Shown: piece after piece, positions 1 to 7,217 of the stretch
How the letters are laid out: every line of letters starts with the position of its first letter
How positions within the stretch are numbered: the stretch's first letter is position 1
From: an uncultured Propionibacteriaceae bacterium
Lineage (GTDB): Bacteria > Actinomycetota > Actinomycetes > Propionibacteriales > Propionibacteriaceae
Assembly (NCBI GenBank): GCA_937988865.1
Contig: CALKHV010000140.1
Location: 1 to 7,302, forward strand
Length of the DNA: 7,302 nt
Direction: 5' to 3'
Program-made: the position numbers and the translations under genes
The notes under the pieces: model-generated
What the model was told of the DNA's origin: nothing
The model's database searches: none
What the model saw: only the letters and a program-made list of their open reading frames with translations

Positions 1-1
1 A

Positions 2-3000
2 ACCCGGGTGCTGCGAGCCCTCGATGCGGCGGGGTCGGTCCGCGTGGTCGCCACAGGTACCTCGGGCACGTTCGCCCACGCGACCACCGCCGTCGTTCCC
101 GCCGCCGCCCTGGACGCCGCACTCGCGGCGCTGGGTGCACCGCAAGAGACCCTGGCCCTCGTCGGGGCCGCGCGTCCGATCTCGGCGGTCGCCATGACCA
201 TCGTCACCTCCCGGGCCTCGACCCTGGTCCCGCTGGGCGCGCCGATCACCGCGGGTGGTGCGGTCGACCTGCTCGTGATCAACGCCGGCACGGCCGCGGC
301 ACAGGCGGGCAGTACCGCGTCGGCAGCCACGCTCCCGGCCATCGCGGTCAACCAGGCACGCTTCGCCGGCACTGTCACGGTGAACGCGCCCGTCGTCGCG
401 CGCGGTGAGCTGACCATCCGTGCGGGACGCGGGCCACCGTCGGACGACGCCAACTCCACAGCAACCGTCCCGTCCAACCCCGCCGGTTCAACCGCCGTCA
501 ACCAGGTCACCCGCACCACCACCGTCGAGCTTCCAGCTCCGGTCGATCCCCCCAGCACCACCCCGCAGGAGCAGGCGCCGTTCGCGCCGCCCGCGGGTGC
601 CACCCTCATCACCGCGTCCCGTGGCGGCACAGTCGCCCTCGGCGGCGCCACCCTCACCTTCGCCCCCGGGGCCCTGTCCGCCGACGCCTGGATCCTCATC
701 ACGGCCGATCAGCGCAACGTTCCCGGCCTGCTCACCACCTCGGCGGTCTACGACCTGCAGGCGTGGGACGCCCTCACCGGTGAGGCGATCACCACCTTCG
801 CCATCGCGCCGGTCCTCACCGTCAGAGTCGGTGCGGCGGCTCACGACTCACGGATCTGGTACGTCGCCACGGACGGCTCGCTGCAGGCCATCACCACCAC
901 GGTCAACTCCGCGTCCGGCGTTGTCTCCGCCGCCCTTCCGCACTTCAGCGAGTACGTCTCCGGCTCGCCGCTCGACGGTGTCATCGGCCGGATCGTGGAG
1001 GTGCTGCAGAGCTTCCTCGGGACCGGTGTCACGAACCATGTCCTCGGCGATGTCGACCTCGGCGTCCTCACCCTCACCGGCGTGACGCTGACCTTCGCCA
1101 CCCCGACCGCCGGCTCGGCGACGGGACAGTACTCAACAGCCGTGACCATCACCGGCGGCGTCGCGCTCGACCTGACCGTGGGCGACTGGCAGATCACCGC
1201 AGCCGCGACGCTGTCTGCGAGCTACGTCCTCGACGACGACCCGCTCGATGGGGGCGTCCTCACGCTGGGCCTCACCGGACTGAGCGTCAGCGTCCGTTCC
1301 TCGGGAACCCTCGTCGGGTCACTGAGTGTGGCGTCCGCGACCCTCAGCCAGTCCGGGTCGAACCTCACCGTGGACGCCACCGGCGTCGCGGCGAGCTTCG
1401 GGGACGCGGGCCAGCTGACCCTCGTCGGCAACCTGCACCTCGTGGCCTTCGCCGACACCGGCGACGTCGACCTGCGCCTCACCGGGGCGGCTGTCACGAT
1501 CGCCGCAGGCGGCGCAGGGGTCGCGCTGACCAACGGCGTCCTCACCTACAACGGCACCGAGGGTCTGGCGCTCTCCGCCGACCTGGGTGTCACCATCGGC
1601 TCGACCATCCTGTCGGGGAAGGTCGTCGTCACGCAGGCCGCCGGCGTCCTGACCCTGGCCGTGAGTGACCTGGGTGCAACGGTCACGGTCGGCACGACGC
1701 AGACGGTCGCGCTCGCGGGTGGCACCGGCAGCCTCCAGCTGTCATCGGCCGGCGTCATCGGAACCCTCTCGGCGACCGTCGTCGCCACGGGCGTGGTCAA
1801 CGTCACCCTCGCCGGACGCATCACCGTCGACACGGCCGCCCACCTCACCGAGGTCGCCCTGGCAGCGCGCGGTCTCGCCCTGGATCTCGGCAAGGGCCTG
1901 ACGGTCTCGAACGCCGTCGTCGGCCTGTTGGTCAGGGTCGACGCCACCACGATCGGCATGGCCCTGGACGCGTCCGGCGTCGTCGCCCTCACCGGCTGGG
2001 CCGGCATGACCATCGGTGGCGCCTTCCGGGTGCGCATCAACACCCTGCGGTCGGCGGTCAGCACCACCATCGCCTTCGCCGACGGCTCCGGCGACGTCGT
2101 CATCGCGTTCACCGACGGCACCGGCACCCCGGCCACCGCGGACGAGCGTGCCACCACCACGGCCGCGTTCACGTCACTCTCGGGCACCGGCGTCGTCGTC
2201 AGTGTGCTGGGGCAGAGCCTGACGGCCGATCTCGCCTTCACCACGACGGACGCCGGATTCACCGTCAGTGTCACGAACCTTGTCCTCGAGTTCACGGCCG
2301 GGACGACCCCCGTGGCCCGCTTCACCAGCACCGGCGCCGGTTCCTTCAGCATGGTGTCGGTGTCGACCACGAGGACCGTGACCGCCGCCCTCGCCGGTGA
2401 CCTCACGCTCCTCGCCCCCGGGGTCGCCTTCACAGGCACCGTCTCGCTCGCCCTGGCCACGGGCAGCAGCCTCCCCCACCTGCGGATCGGCATCTCGGGT
2501 GCCACCCTGACGATCGCCGGCCAGACGCTCAGCGTCACCACGCTGACGCTGGAGGCCGAAACCGTCGACGGCGTCACCCGGACGGTCCTGGCCATTGAGG
2601 GCGGCACCTTCGCCATCACGAACGGAACCACCGACCTACTCAGTGTCAGCGCGGCGACCGGCTCCCTGACGATCACCCCGACCGGCGTCGCCGGGCGGCT
2701 CACCGCGTCCGTCTCGTCGGAGATCGACGGCTTCACCTTCGGCACCTCCATCAGGCTGGCTGCGAACACCTCCGCCACCGCCATCGGTGACCTTCCCGCC
2801 GGCCCGTACCTGCGGGTCGAGGTCATCGGCGCCACGCTCACCGTGGGCGGCCAGGCGCTCACCGCGGACGTCGCCTTCGAGCGCAGCGTGGACGCCACGG
2901 GAACCACCGTCGTCCGGGCAGGACTGACCCACGTCTCGCTGGTGCTCGCGTCCGGCTCGACCACCGTGCTGTCCGTGACCCAGGGCACCGGTGCCCTGCT

Positions 3001-6000
3001 GCTGACGACGTCCGGGGTCGCGGTCCTCGCGAGTGGCACCCTGTCGGTCGCCCTGCCGGGCGTCACGTTCACCGGCGCACTGTCGATCCAGCTCAACACC
3101 ACCGGTGCGGACGTTGACACGACCGTCCGGGTCGGGGACGCAGACGTGTCGCTCGTCGTGCCCGCCGGGAGCGCCGGCTACCTCCGCCTGGCCGCCACGA
3201 ACGTGGTCTTCGAGGTCGCAGGGCAGAAGCTCACAGGCAACGTGACCATCGAGAAGTCGGGGTCGACCGTCGCGGTGAGCGTCGTCGGTGCGTCCCTCGA
3301 CTTCGGCCGAGGGCTGGCGACCCTCACCGGTGTGAACGCCGACCTGACCGTCGGCGCGACGGGCGTGTGGGGGACCGTGGCCGGGACCGCGACCCTCCAC
3401 GTGCCGGGCGTTGCCGTCACCGGGACGCTGATCCTGCAGCTGAACACCTCGACGGGCGGCCAGTCGGTCCTCGACCTGACGACCACCGCCAGCCTGATTG
3501 ACACCGTGACCCTCGACGCCGGCACCATCAGGATCGGCGGCGTCGGGGTGACGATCGGTGTCGCGTCGGTGAACCTGACGGGCACCATCTGGTTCCTGCG
3601 GACCGTCGTCGGCGACGCGGTCACCTACCACCTCTCAATCTCGGGCGGCAGCCTCTCCTTCGGCAGCTACCTCAGCATCACCGGCCTCAACGGGTCCTTC
3701 GAGATCGGCCCGACAGGCGTCGCGGGCTCACTCGCGGCCACGGCCGCGCTGACCGTCCCCGACCTGGTCACCGCGACCAGCGCGGTCACCGTGTCGTTCA
3801 ACACCTCTCGGACGCCCACCGCAACGCTGCCCGCCGGGCCGTACCTGCGGGTCACCCTCGCGAGCCTCACCGCCACCGTCGCGGGCGGCAAGCTGGTCGG
3901 CTCCTTCGCCTTCACACGCGCGGTGGACGCCACGGGCACCGTCGAATACGTCGTCGCCATGACGGGGGTCAGCGCCTACCTGGTCGCCAGCGACCCGAAT
4001 CCGTCGCTGTACAACGGTCAGGGTGCTCTCATCCTGCGGAGCGACGGGGTGGCGGGCTTCCTCTCGGGAACGGCGTCATTCGGCGGCGACGCGGTGTCGG
4101 CGAGCGGTTCGGTCCTGCTGCAGGTGAACACGACCGCCGGTGCGATCGACACCACGGTGGAGGTCGGGGGCAAGGACATCGTCGTCAAGCTGCCCGCCCC
4201 CGTGTCGGGCTCGATCTTCACGCTGTCGGTGTCGAACCTGACCCTGACCATCGGCAACTTCGTCACCATCGAGGGCAACCTCAGCTTCAGCGACACCGTG
4301 ATCGGCGGGGTCCCGGTGCGCGTGGTCGCGGCGTCCGGCCTCAGCGTCTTCCTGGGTCAAGGCCCCGCCTTCCTCGACACCGGCGCGCTCAACCCGCTGG
4401 CCATGGGCGTCCTGCTCAGCGGCGCAACGCTCGGGCTCATCGAGTACACGGCAGGCGACGGCACCAAGACCTACGCCCTCGTGGCCAGCGGAACCGTCAG
4501 TCTCATCGGCGTCCCCGGTGTGGTCCTCACCGGCACCACCAGCGTCCGGGTGAACACCACGGGCCAGACCGTCGACCAGGTCATCGGGATCCCCGGCAGC
4601 ACCGAGCCCGGCGTGAGCGTCCAGTTCATCGACGACCCCGCGACGACAAGCGTCAACGAGCGCGACACCATCGCCTTCACCGTCACCGGGCAGGTGGCAT
4701 TCGCCGGTCAGGAGCTCTCGGGTACCTTCTCCTTCTCCCGCTCCGGACCCGACCTCGTGGCCTCCGTGACGGACGGCTCGGCGTCCTTCGGGGACGCCGT
4801 CCAGCTCGGCGCCATCACCGGCACCCTCGCGGTGCGGCCCGCCGGGATCGCCGGTCAGCTGAGCGCCCACGTCACGATCGCAGCCCTCGGTCTGGACGCC
4901 ACGGTCGCCGTCGCGGTGAACACCTCGGCCGCGCAGGCCGTGGTGGGCAGCGCGACCCTGCCGGCCGGCCCTTACCTGCGAATCGCCGTCACGGGCCTCG
5001 ACCTGTCGATCCTCGGGCAGACCGTCCACGCCGACATCGCCGTCGAGCGAGTGACGGATGCCAGTGGCGTCGCCACCACGGTGATCGGGCTCGACAACGT
5101 CGCGGTTTTCCTCGGTGATGACAAGGGCACGGGCGACGAACTGGACGACCGTGGCGTCCGGTTGAGCGATGGCTCCGGGATCCTCGCGTTGACGTCCACC
5201 GGGGGACTCGCGGGTCGCCTCGAGGGCACGATCTCGGTCCGCCTCGGTAGCGACGCCTCCCTGACCGGGACGCTGTCGCTGGCCATCAACACCTCGGCGA
5301 CCCGCGTCGTGGCGTCTGTCCTGGTGGGCACGGAAACCCAGACTCTCGACATCGCCGCAGGCCCGTACCTCCGTTTCGAGGGAACCGGGCTCACCCTCAT
5401 CGTCCTGGGCCAGTCGATCAGTGCGAACGTCGCCATCGAGAAGGTCACCCCGCTCACGGCCGCGGGCCTCCCGGACGCCACCCGCACCGTCCTGCGCATC
5501 GCGGCCTCGGACGTCCGGATCAGTCTGGGCGGCGGACGCGTCGCGCTCAGCGAGGGCACAGCCCTGATGCTGCTCACCTCGACGGCCACCGGATCATCCT
5601 TTGCCGGACGGTTCACCGGCACCCTCGCCCTCGACGTGCCCGGGGTGTCGCTCGCGGGCTCGCTCGCGGTCGAGCTGAACACCGGCACCGCTGCCGTCGA
5701 CCAGTCGTTCACCCTCGGCGGGGAGACCCTGACCCTGGTTCTGCCCGAGGGTCCGTACGTCCGGGTGGCCGGAGCCGGCGTCACGCTGACGATCCTCGGC
5801 CAGTCGGTGACCACCGACGTCGTGGTGACGCGGGTGCAGGCCCCGGACACGCTCGCCGTCACCCTCACACTGCAACTCCGCAACACCCGGCTCACCCTCG
5901 GCGGAACCCCCGGCGCCCCGCTCCTCACCGTCGCGCAGCCGGTCAGCGGCGCGGGCTCTCTCGCCCAGTTCGTCTTGACGAACACCGGCATCTACGGCGC

Positions 6001-6712
6001 CATCACCGTCGGCGTGAGCCTGAGCGTCCCCTCGGTGGCCGTCAGCGGAACGGTCAGCCTGCTCTTCAACACCACCTCCTCCAGCCAGATACTCATCCCG
6101 AACGACACGACGACCGTCGTCGACGAGACGCTGACCGGTGCCGCGGGCCTCGTCCGCGTGGGCGGGTCGAACGTCAGCGTGACCGTGCTCGGGCAGTCGG
6201 TCACGGGATCGGTGACCCTCGAGCAGGTGCGGAATGCAGCCGGGGCGTCCGTCGTGCGCGTCGGCTTCACCGGCGTCACCATGAGCCTCGGGCCCCTCAC
6301 GGTGTCGAACGGCAGCGGACTGTTCGTGCTCACGTCGGCCGGCTTGGCCGGCGTGCTCACAGTGGCGTTCGCCGTCGACGGCGGCGCCCCCTTCGCCCTC
6401 GCGGGCGCTCTCGAACTGCAGGTCAATACGACGTCCCAGCGCATCGTCGACACCCTGCAGGTCGGCGCCGGGACCGTGTCACTCGACGTCCCCGCCGGCC
6501 CGTACCTGCGGCTCGCGGGCACCGGGCTCACGCTCACCGTTCTGGGCCAGACGCTCCGCGCCGATGTCGCCTTCGAACGGGTGACGTCCTACGGAACCGA
6601 CGGCGTCCCGGGTGGTACTGATGACACCACCATCACCCGGATCGCGAACGGTACGCGGTCGCCGGCACGGCGTTCTTTCAATAGCAGCTCTTCCATGCGA
6701 CGCGCCCCCTGA
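2..6712 (+). CDS. Giant tandem-repeat, probably extracellular beta-rich protein; 5'-partial, 3' end lost at a junction
   Basis: The frame is open from base 2 to a TGA at 6710-6712, about 2,236 codons. The first possible start in the window (GTG at 8) has no visible ribosome site and the frame continues upstream of it, so the true start and any secretion signal are outside the window. Residue numbers count that GTG as 1. Layout: Ala/Val/Thr-rich region (1 to ~138), Pro/Thr/Ser linker (~139-197), ZU5-like domain (~198-316), a transitional beta-rich region (~317-730), then at least 13 repeats to ~2211. Alternating hydrophobic/polar residues suggest stacked beta strands. I see no cysteine and very few lysines or aromatics, which fits a secreted structural or adhesive surface protein, but that role is inference. 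No catalytic motif, LPXTG anchor or transmembrane segment is visible. The last ~20 residues (Arg/Ser-rich, after TRIANG) do not match the repeat and are probably foreign, so the native C-terminus is missing. I do not recognise a named family. Confidence 0.85.
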   Translation, partial: TRVLRALDAAGSVRVVATGTSGTFAHATTAVVPAAALDAALAALGAPQETLALVGAARPISAVAMTIVTSRASTLVPLGAPITAGGAVDLLVINAGTAAAQAGSTASAATLPAIAVNQARFAGTVTVNAPVVARGELTIRAGRGPPSDDANSTATVPSNPAGSTAVNQVTRTTTVELPAPVDPPSTTPQEQAPFAPPAGATLITASRGGTVALGGATLTFAPGALSADAWILITADQRNVPGLLTTSAVYDLQAWDALTGEAITTFAIAPVLTVRVGAAAHDSRIWYVATDGSLQAITTTVNSASGVVSAALPHFSEYVSGSPLDGVIGRIVEVLQSFLGTGVTNHVLGDVDLGVLTLTGVTLTFATPTAGSATGQYSTAVTITGGVALDLTVGDWQITAAATLSASYVLDDDPLDGGVLTLGLTGLSVSVRSSGTLVGSLSVASATLSQSGSNLTVDATGVAASFGDAGQLTLVGNLHLVAFADTGDVDLRLTGAAVTIAAGGAGVALTNGVLTYNGTEGLALSADLGVTIGSTILSGKVVVTQAAGVLTLAVSDLGATVTVGTTQTVALAGGTGSLQLSSAGVIGTLSATVVATGVVNVTLAGRITVDTAAHLTEVALAARGLALDLGKGLTVSNAVVGLLVRVDATTIGMALDASGVVALTGWAGMTIGGAFRVRINTLRSAVSTTIAFADGSGDVVIAFTDGTGTPATADERATTTAAFTSLSGTGVVVSVLGQSLTADLAFTTTDAGFTVSVTNLVLEFTAGTTPVARFTSTGAGSFSMVSVSTTRTVTAALAGDLTLLAPGVAFTGTVSLALATGSSLPHLRIGISGATLTIAGQTLSVTTLTLEAETVDGVTRTVLAIEGGTFAITNGTTDLLSVSAATGSLTITPTGVAGRLTASVSSEIDGFTFGTSIRLAANTSATAIGDLPAGPYLRVEVIGATLTVGGQALTADVAFERSVDATGTTVVRAGLTHVSLVLASGSTTVLSVTQGTGALLLTTSGVAVLASGTLSVALPGVTFTGALSIQLNTTGADVDTTVRVGDADVSLVVPAGSAGYLRLAATNVVFEVAGQKLTGNVTIEKSGSTVAVSVVGASLDFGRGLATLTGVNADLTVGATGVWGTVAGTATLHVPGVAVTGTLILQLNTSTGGQSVLDLTTTASLIDTVTLDAGTIRIGGVGVTIGVASVNLTGTIWFLRTVVGDAVTYHLSISGGSLSFGSYLSITGLNGSFEIGPTGVAGSLAATAALTVPDLVTATSAVTVSFNTSRTPTATLPAGPYLRVTLASLTATVAGGKLVGSFAFTRAVDATGTVEYVVAMTGVSAYLVASDPNPSLYNGQGALILRSDGVAGFLSGTASFGGDAVSASGSVLLQVNTTAGAIDTTVEVGGKDIVVKLPAPVSGSIFTLSVSNLTLTIGNFVTIEGNLSFSDTVIGGVPVRVVAASGLSVFLGQGPAFLDTGALNPLAMGVLLSGATLGLIEYTAGDGTKTYALVASGTVSLIGVPGVVLTGTTSVRVNTTGQTVDQVIGIPGSTEPGVSVQFIDDPATTSVNERDTIAFTVTGQVAFAGQELSGTFSFSRSGPDLVASVTDGSASFGDAVQLGAITGTLAVRPAGIAGQLSAHVTIAALGLDATVAVAVNTSAAQAVVGSATLPAGPYLRIAVTGLDLSILGQTVHADIAVERVTDASGVATTVIGLDNVAVFLGDDKGTGDELDDRGVRLSDGSGILALTSTGGLAGRLEGTISVRLGSDASLTGTLSLAINTSATRVVASVLVGTETQTLDIAAGPYLRFEGTGLTLIVLGQSISANVAIEKVTPLTAAGLPDATRTVLRIAASDVRISLGGGRVALSEGTALMLLTSTATGSSFAGRFTGTLALDVPGVSLAGSLAVELNTGTAAVDQSFTLGGETLTLVLPEGPYVRVAGAGVTLTILGQSVTTDVVVTRVQAPDTLAVTLTLQLRNTRLTLGGTPGAPLLTVAQPVSGAGSLAQFVLTNTGIYGAITVGVSLSVPSVAVSGTVSLLFNTTSSSQILIPNDTTTVVDETLTGAAGLVRVGGSNVSVTVLGQSVTGSVTLEQVRNAAGASVVRVGFTGVTMSLGPLTVSNGSGLFVLTSAGLAGVLTVAFAVDGGAPFALAGALELQVNTTSQRIVDTLQVGAGTVSLDVPAGPYLRLAGTGLTLTVLGQTLRADVAFERVTSYGTDGVPGGTDDTTITRIANGTRSPARRSFNSSSSMRRAP
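416..598 (+). other. Pro/Thr/Ser-rich linker within the giant protein
   Basis: Roughly residues 137-197 are rich in Pro, Ser, Thr, Asn and Ala (for example PPSDDANSTATVPSNPAG and later PVDPPSTTPQEQAPFAPP). The stretch lacks the alternating hydrophobic pattern of its flanks. It separates the N-terminal region from the ZU5-like domain and looks like a flexible interdomain spacer. In a secreted protein it could be glycosylated, but the sequence does not show that. Confidence 0.6.
599..958 (+). other. ZU5-like beta domain within the giant protein
   Basis: Residues about 198-316 follow the layout of bacterial ZU5-like domains. A GGTVALGGATLTFAPGAL segment matches the usual pattern of glycine-rich turn, hydrophobic strand and 'PxGAL'. 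It is followed by ILITADQ, a SAVYDLQAWD strand and an FAIAPVLTVRV strand. Next come a WYVATDGSLQAI segment, the usual place for a 'W...DG.W' strand, and the closing ALPHFSEYV (HFSEY coded at 941-955), the typical 'HFSxY/F' end. In other bacterial surface proteins such domains often sit before long repeat regions as interaction or spacer modules. The assignment rests on motif recall, not a profile search. Confidence 0.6.
2180..6645 (+). repeat. At least 13 degenerate tandem protein repeats, 103-149 residues each
   Basis: The clearest signature is a strand of type LTVLGQ(S/T)LxADVAFE. Its Gly-Gln codon, or the equivalent position, falls at 2210, 2519, 2849, 3221, 3566 (variant), 3884 (GG), 4259 (variant), 4706, 5015, 5408, 5798, 6191 and 6545. 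Successive spacings are 103, 110, 124, 115, 106, 125, 149, 103, 131, 130, 131 and 118 residues. Each full unit then has a variable strand (often VSLxLG), a GxGxLxLTxxGVAGxL block, a VPGVxLTGxLSVxxNT block, a (V)DxTxxVG strand and a (P)AGPYLRV entry into the next GQ strand. PAGPYLR or a close form lies near 2796, 3834, 4960, 5355, 5740 and 6490. More diverged units probably extend upstream (GSTILSGKV at about 1598; VRINT near 2034). The 13th unit is cut off after TRIA(NG) by the junction. All units stay in one frame, so the array was under coding selection. Confidence 0.85.
6625..6655. other. Probable junction between two unrelated sequences
   Basis: To the left the + strand reads as repeat 13 (GTDGVPGGTDDTTITRIA), where other units continue into a strand such as AASDVRISLG. 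To the right the - strand reads as the start of a PilZ-like protein (LKERRAGDRVPFAIR). Each coding signal ends inside the other. On the + strand, third codon positions are almost all G or C up to about 6651, after which cgt, tct, aat and tct appear. On the - strand, the codons beyond about 6625 (TCA TCA GTA CCA) lose PilZ-like sense. The exact base cannot be fixed because bases about 6630-6655 read plausibly in both. I see no terminal inverted repeat, direct repeat, tRNA or integrase nearby. Confidence 0.7.
6625..6696 (-). pseudogene. N-terminal fragment of a second PilZ-like protein, truncated at the junction
   Basis: An ATG at 6696-6694 begins MEELLLKERRAGDRVPFAIR and runs on as VMV. The RRAGDR stretch contains the R-x-x-x-R motif that opens PilZ domains, at the usual distance from the N-terminus. 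A GGGGG run ending about 8 bases upstream of the ATG is a reasonable ribosome site. The frame then enters the DNA of the repeat protein and hits TAG at 6591-6589 after 35 codons, with no (D/N)xSxxG motif, so only the start of the domain is present. It lies 115 bp downstream of the complete PilZ gene on the same strand. PilZ identity rests on one short motif and the neighbour, so it is tentative. Truncation may be an assembly artefact rather than a true pseudogene. Confidence 0.5.
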
Positions 6713-6776
6713 TGCCTGCTGCGCCGGCAGGTTGCTCGGCGCATTTCCCACGCCCTAGGCTGCCCGAGGACCGCAA

Positions 6777-6795
6777 CGGTGGCAACCAGCCACCG
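6777..6795 (-). terminator. Hairpin downstream of the PilZ gene, possible terminator
   Basis: Arms CGGTGGC (6777-6783) and GCCACCG (6789-6795) form a perfect 7-bp stem around a 5-base loop. The hairpin starts 16 bases after the PilZ stop codon on the - strand. Only two U residues follow the stem in that direction, so it is not a classic intrinsic terminator. It could instead protect the mRNA 3' end or be chance in GC-rich DNA. Confidence 0.35.
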
Positions 6796-6811
6796 GACGA
6801 ACGCGAGCGAA

Positions 6812-7093
6812 TCAGGTGGGCAACGGTTGCGGTTCGAGATACTCGAAGCCGAGGAACTCCGTGCTGGCCCAGACCACCCGCGCTTCCGCGCTGAAGACGT
6901 GGCGTTCGTCGATCATCAGATACAGCCGGACTTCGGTGCCGTTGGCCAGGGCCCAGTCGTGCGGGCGCGTGGTGCGGCAGCCGGTGGCCGACACGTTGTC
7001 GATATGGCCGAGAAAGCCATCTGGCCCGTGCGCGATCAGCACGAGGCATTCATATTCGTGGCGCGTTGCGCGCCGACGTTCATCGGAGGACAT
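6812..7093 (-). CDS. Single-domain PilZ protein (c-di-GMP receptor)
   Basis: The 93-residue product is a stand-alone PilZ domain, which binds cyclic di-GMP and passes the signal to motility, pilus, biofilm or virulence partners in the cytoplasm. Both ligand motifs are intact: R7-R-A-T-R11 (RxxxR) in the N-terminal loop and N33-V-S-A-T-G38 ((D/N)xSxxG) on the following strand. The remaining strands (TEVRLYLMID, HVFSAEARVVWAS, FLGFEYLE) fit the small six-stranded barrel. No signal peptide, membrane segment or output domain is present, so it must act through a partner not seen here. The ATG at 7093 is chosen because it starts just before the RxxxR motif. The longer frame from TTG at 7156 adds a Cys/Pro-rich stretch unlike the family and overlaps the possible promoter. 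No good Shine-Dalgarno sequence precedes 7093, so the start is less certain than the identity. The SDR gene ends 124 bp upstream. Confidence 0.85.
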   Translation of the reverse strand: MSSDERRRATRHEYECLVLIAHGPDGFLGHIDNVSATGCRTTRPHDWALANGTEVRLYLMIDERHVFSAEARVVWASTEFLGFEYLEPQPLPT

Positions 7094-7128
7094 GGAATGG
7101 GCTGCCGGGGGAGGAGTGCTTGCGCAAC

Positions 7129-7156
7129 AGCATAGCTGTCCAGTCGGCCAACTCAA
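7129..7156 (-). promoter_or_regulatory. Possible sigma-70-type promoter for the PilZ gene
   Basis: On the - strand, TTGAGT (7156-7151) and TATGCT (7134-7129) are separated by 16 bases. Each matches the -35 and -10 consensus at four of six positions. Transcription would start near 7122 and give a leader of about 29 bases before the ATG at 7093. The position in the gap after the SDR gene makes sense, but matches of this quality are common by chance. Confidence 0.3.
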
Positions 7157-7189
7157 GAGCCGATGTCGTTCATCGCAGTGCGCGCGGAT

Positions 7190-7205
7190 GGCATGTCGAC
7201 ATGCC
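7190..7205. repeat. Perfect 16-bp palindrome between the SDR and PilZ genes
   Basis: GGCATGTCGACATGCC is its own reverse complement. It starts 12 bases past the SDR stop codon and lies about 34 bases upstream of the candidate -35 box of the PilZ gene. As RNA it would form a 6-bp stem with a TCGA loop, and GCG/CGC on the outer sides could extend the stem past a bulge. No U-tract follows in either direction. It may be a dimeric regulator's operator, an mRNA-end hairpin, or chance. Confidence 0.4.
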
Positions 7206-7217
7206 GCGACAACGCGT

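Noticed and set aside
420..1085. Open + strand frame of 221 codons in a second frame
   Set aside because: It overlaps the linker and ZU5-like domain and is Pro/Arg/Ser-rich low complexity, a typical shadow of a GC-rich gene.
1546..3120. Long open frame on the - strand (524 codons) opposite the repeat protein, plus several more of 90-340 codons
   Set aside because: Very high GC at third codon positions of the + strand gene removes stops from other frames. The products are Arg/Pro/Ser/Val-rich with no domain-like pattern and follow the repeat layout of the sense gene.
6600..6720. Insertion sequence or integration site at the junction
   Set aside because: No transposase fragment, terminal inverted repeats, target-site duplication or tRNA end could be seen.
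6678..7049. 123-codon - strand frame overlapping the PilZ gene in another frame
   Set aside because: Its product is Arg/Pro/Gly-rich without motifs, and the overlapping frame carries both PilZ ligand motifs.
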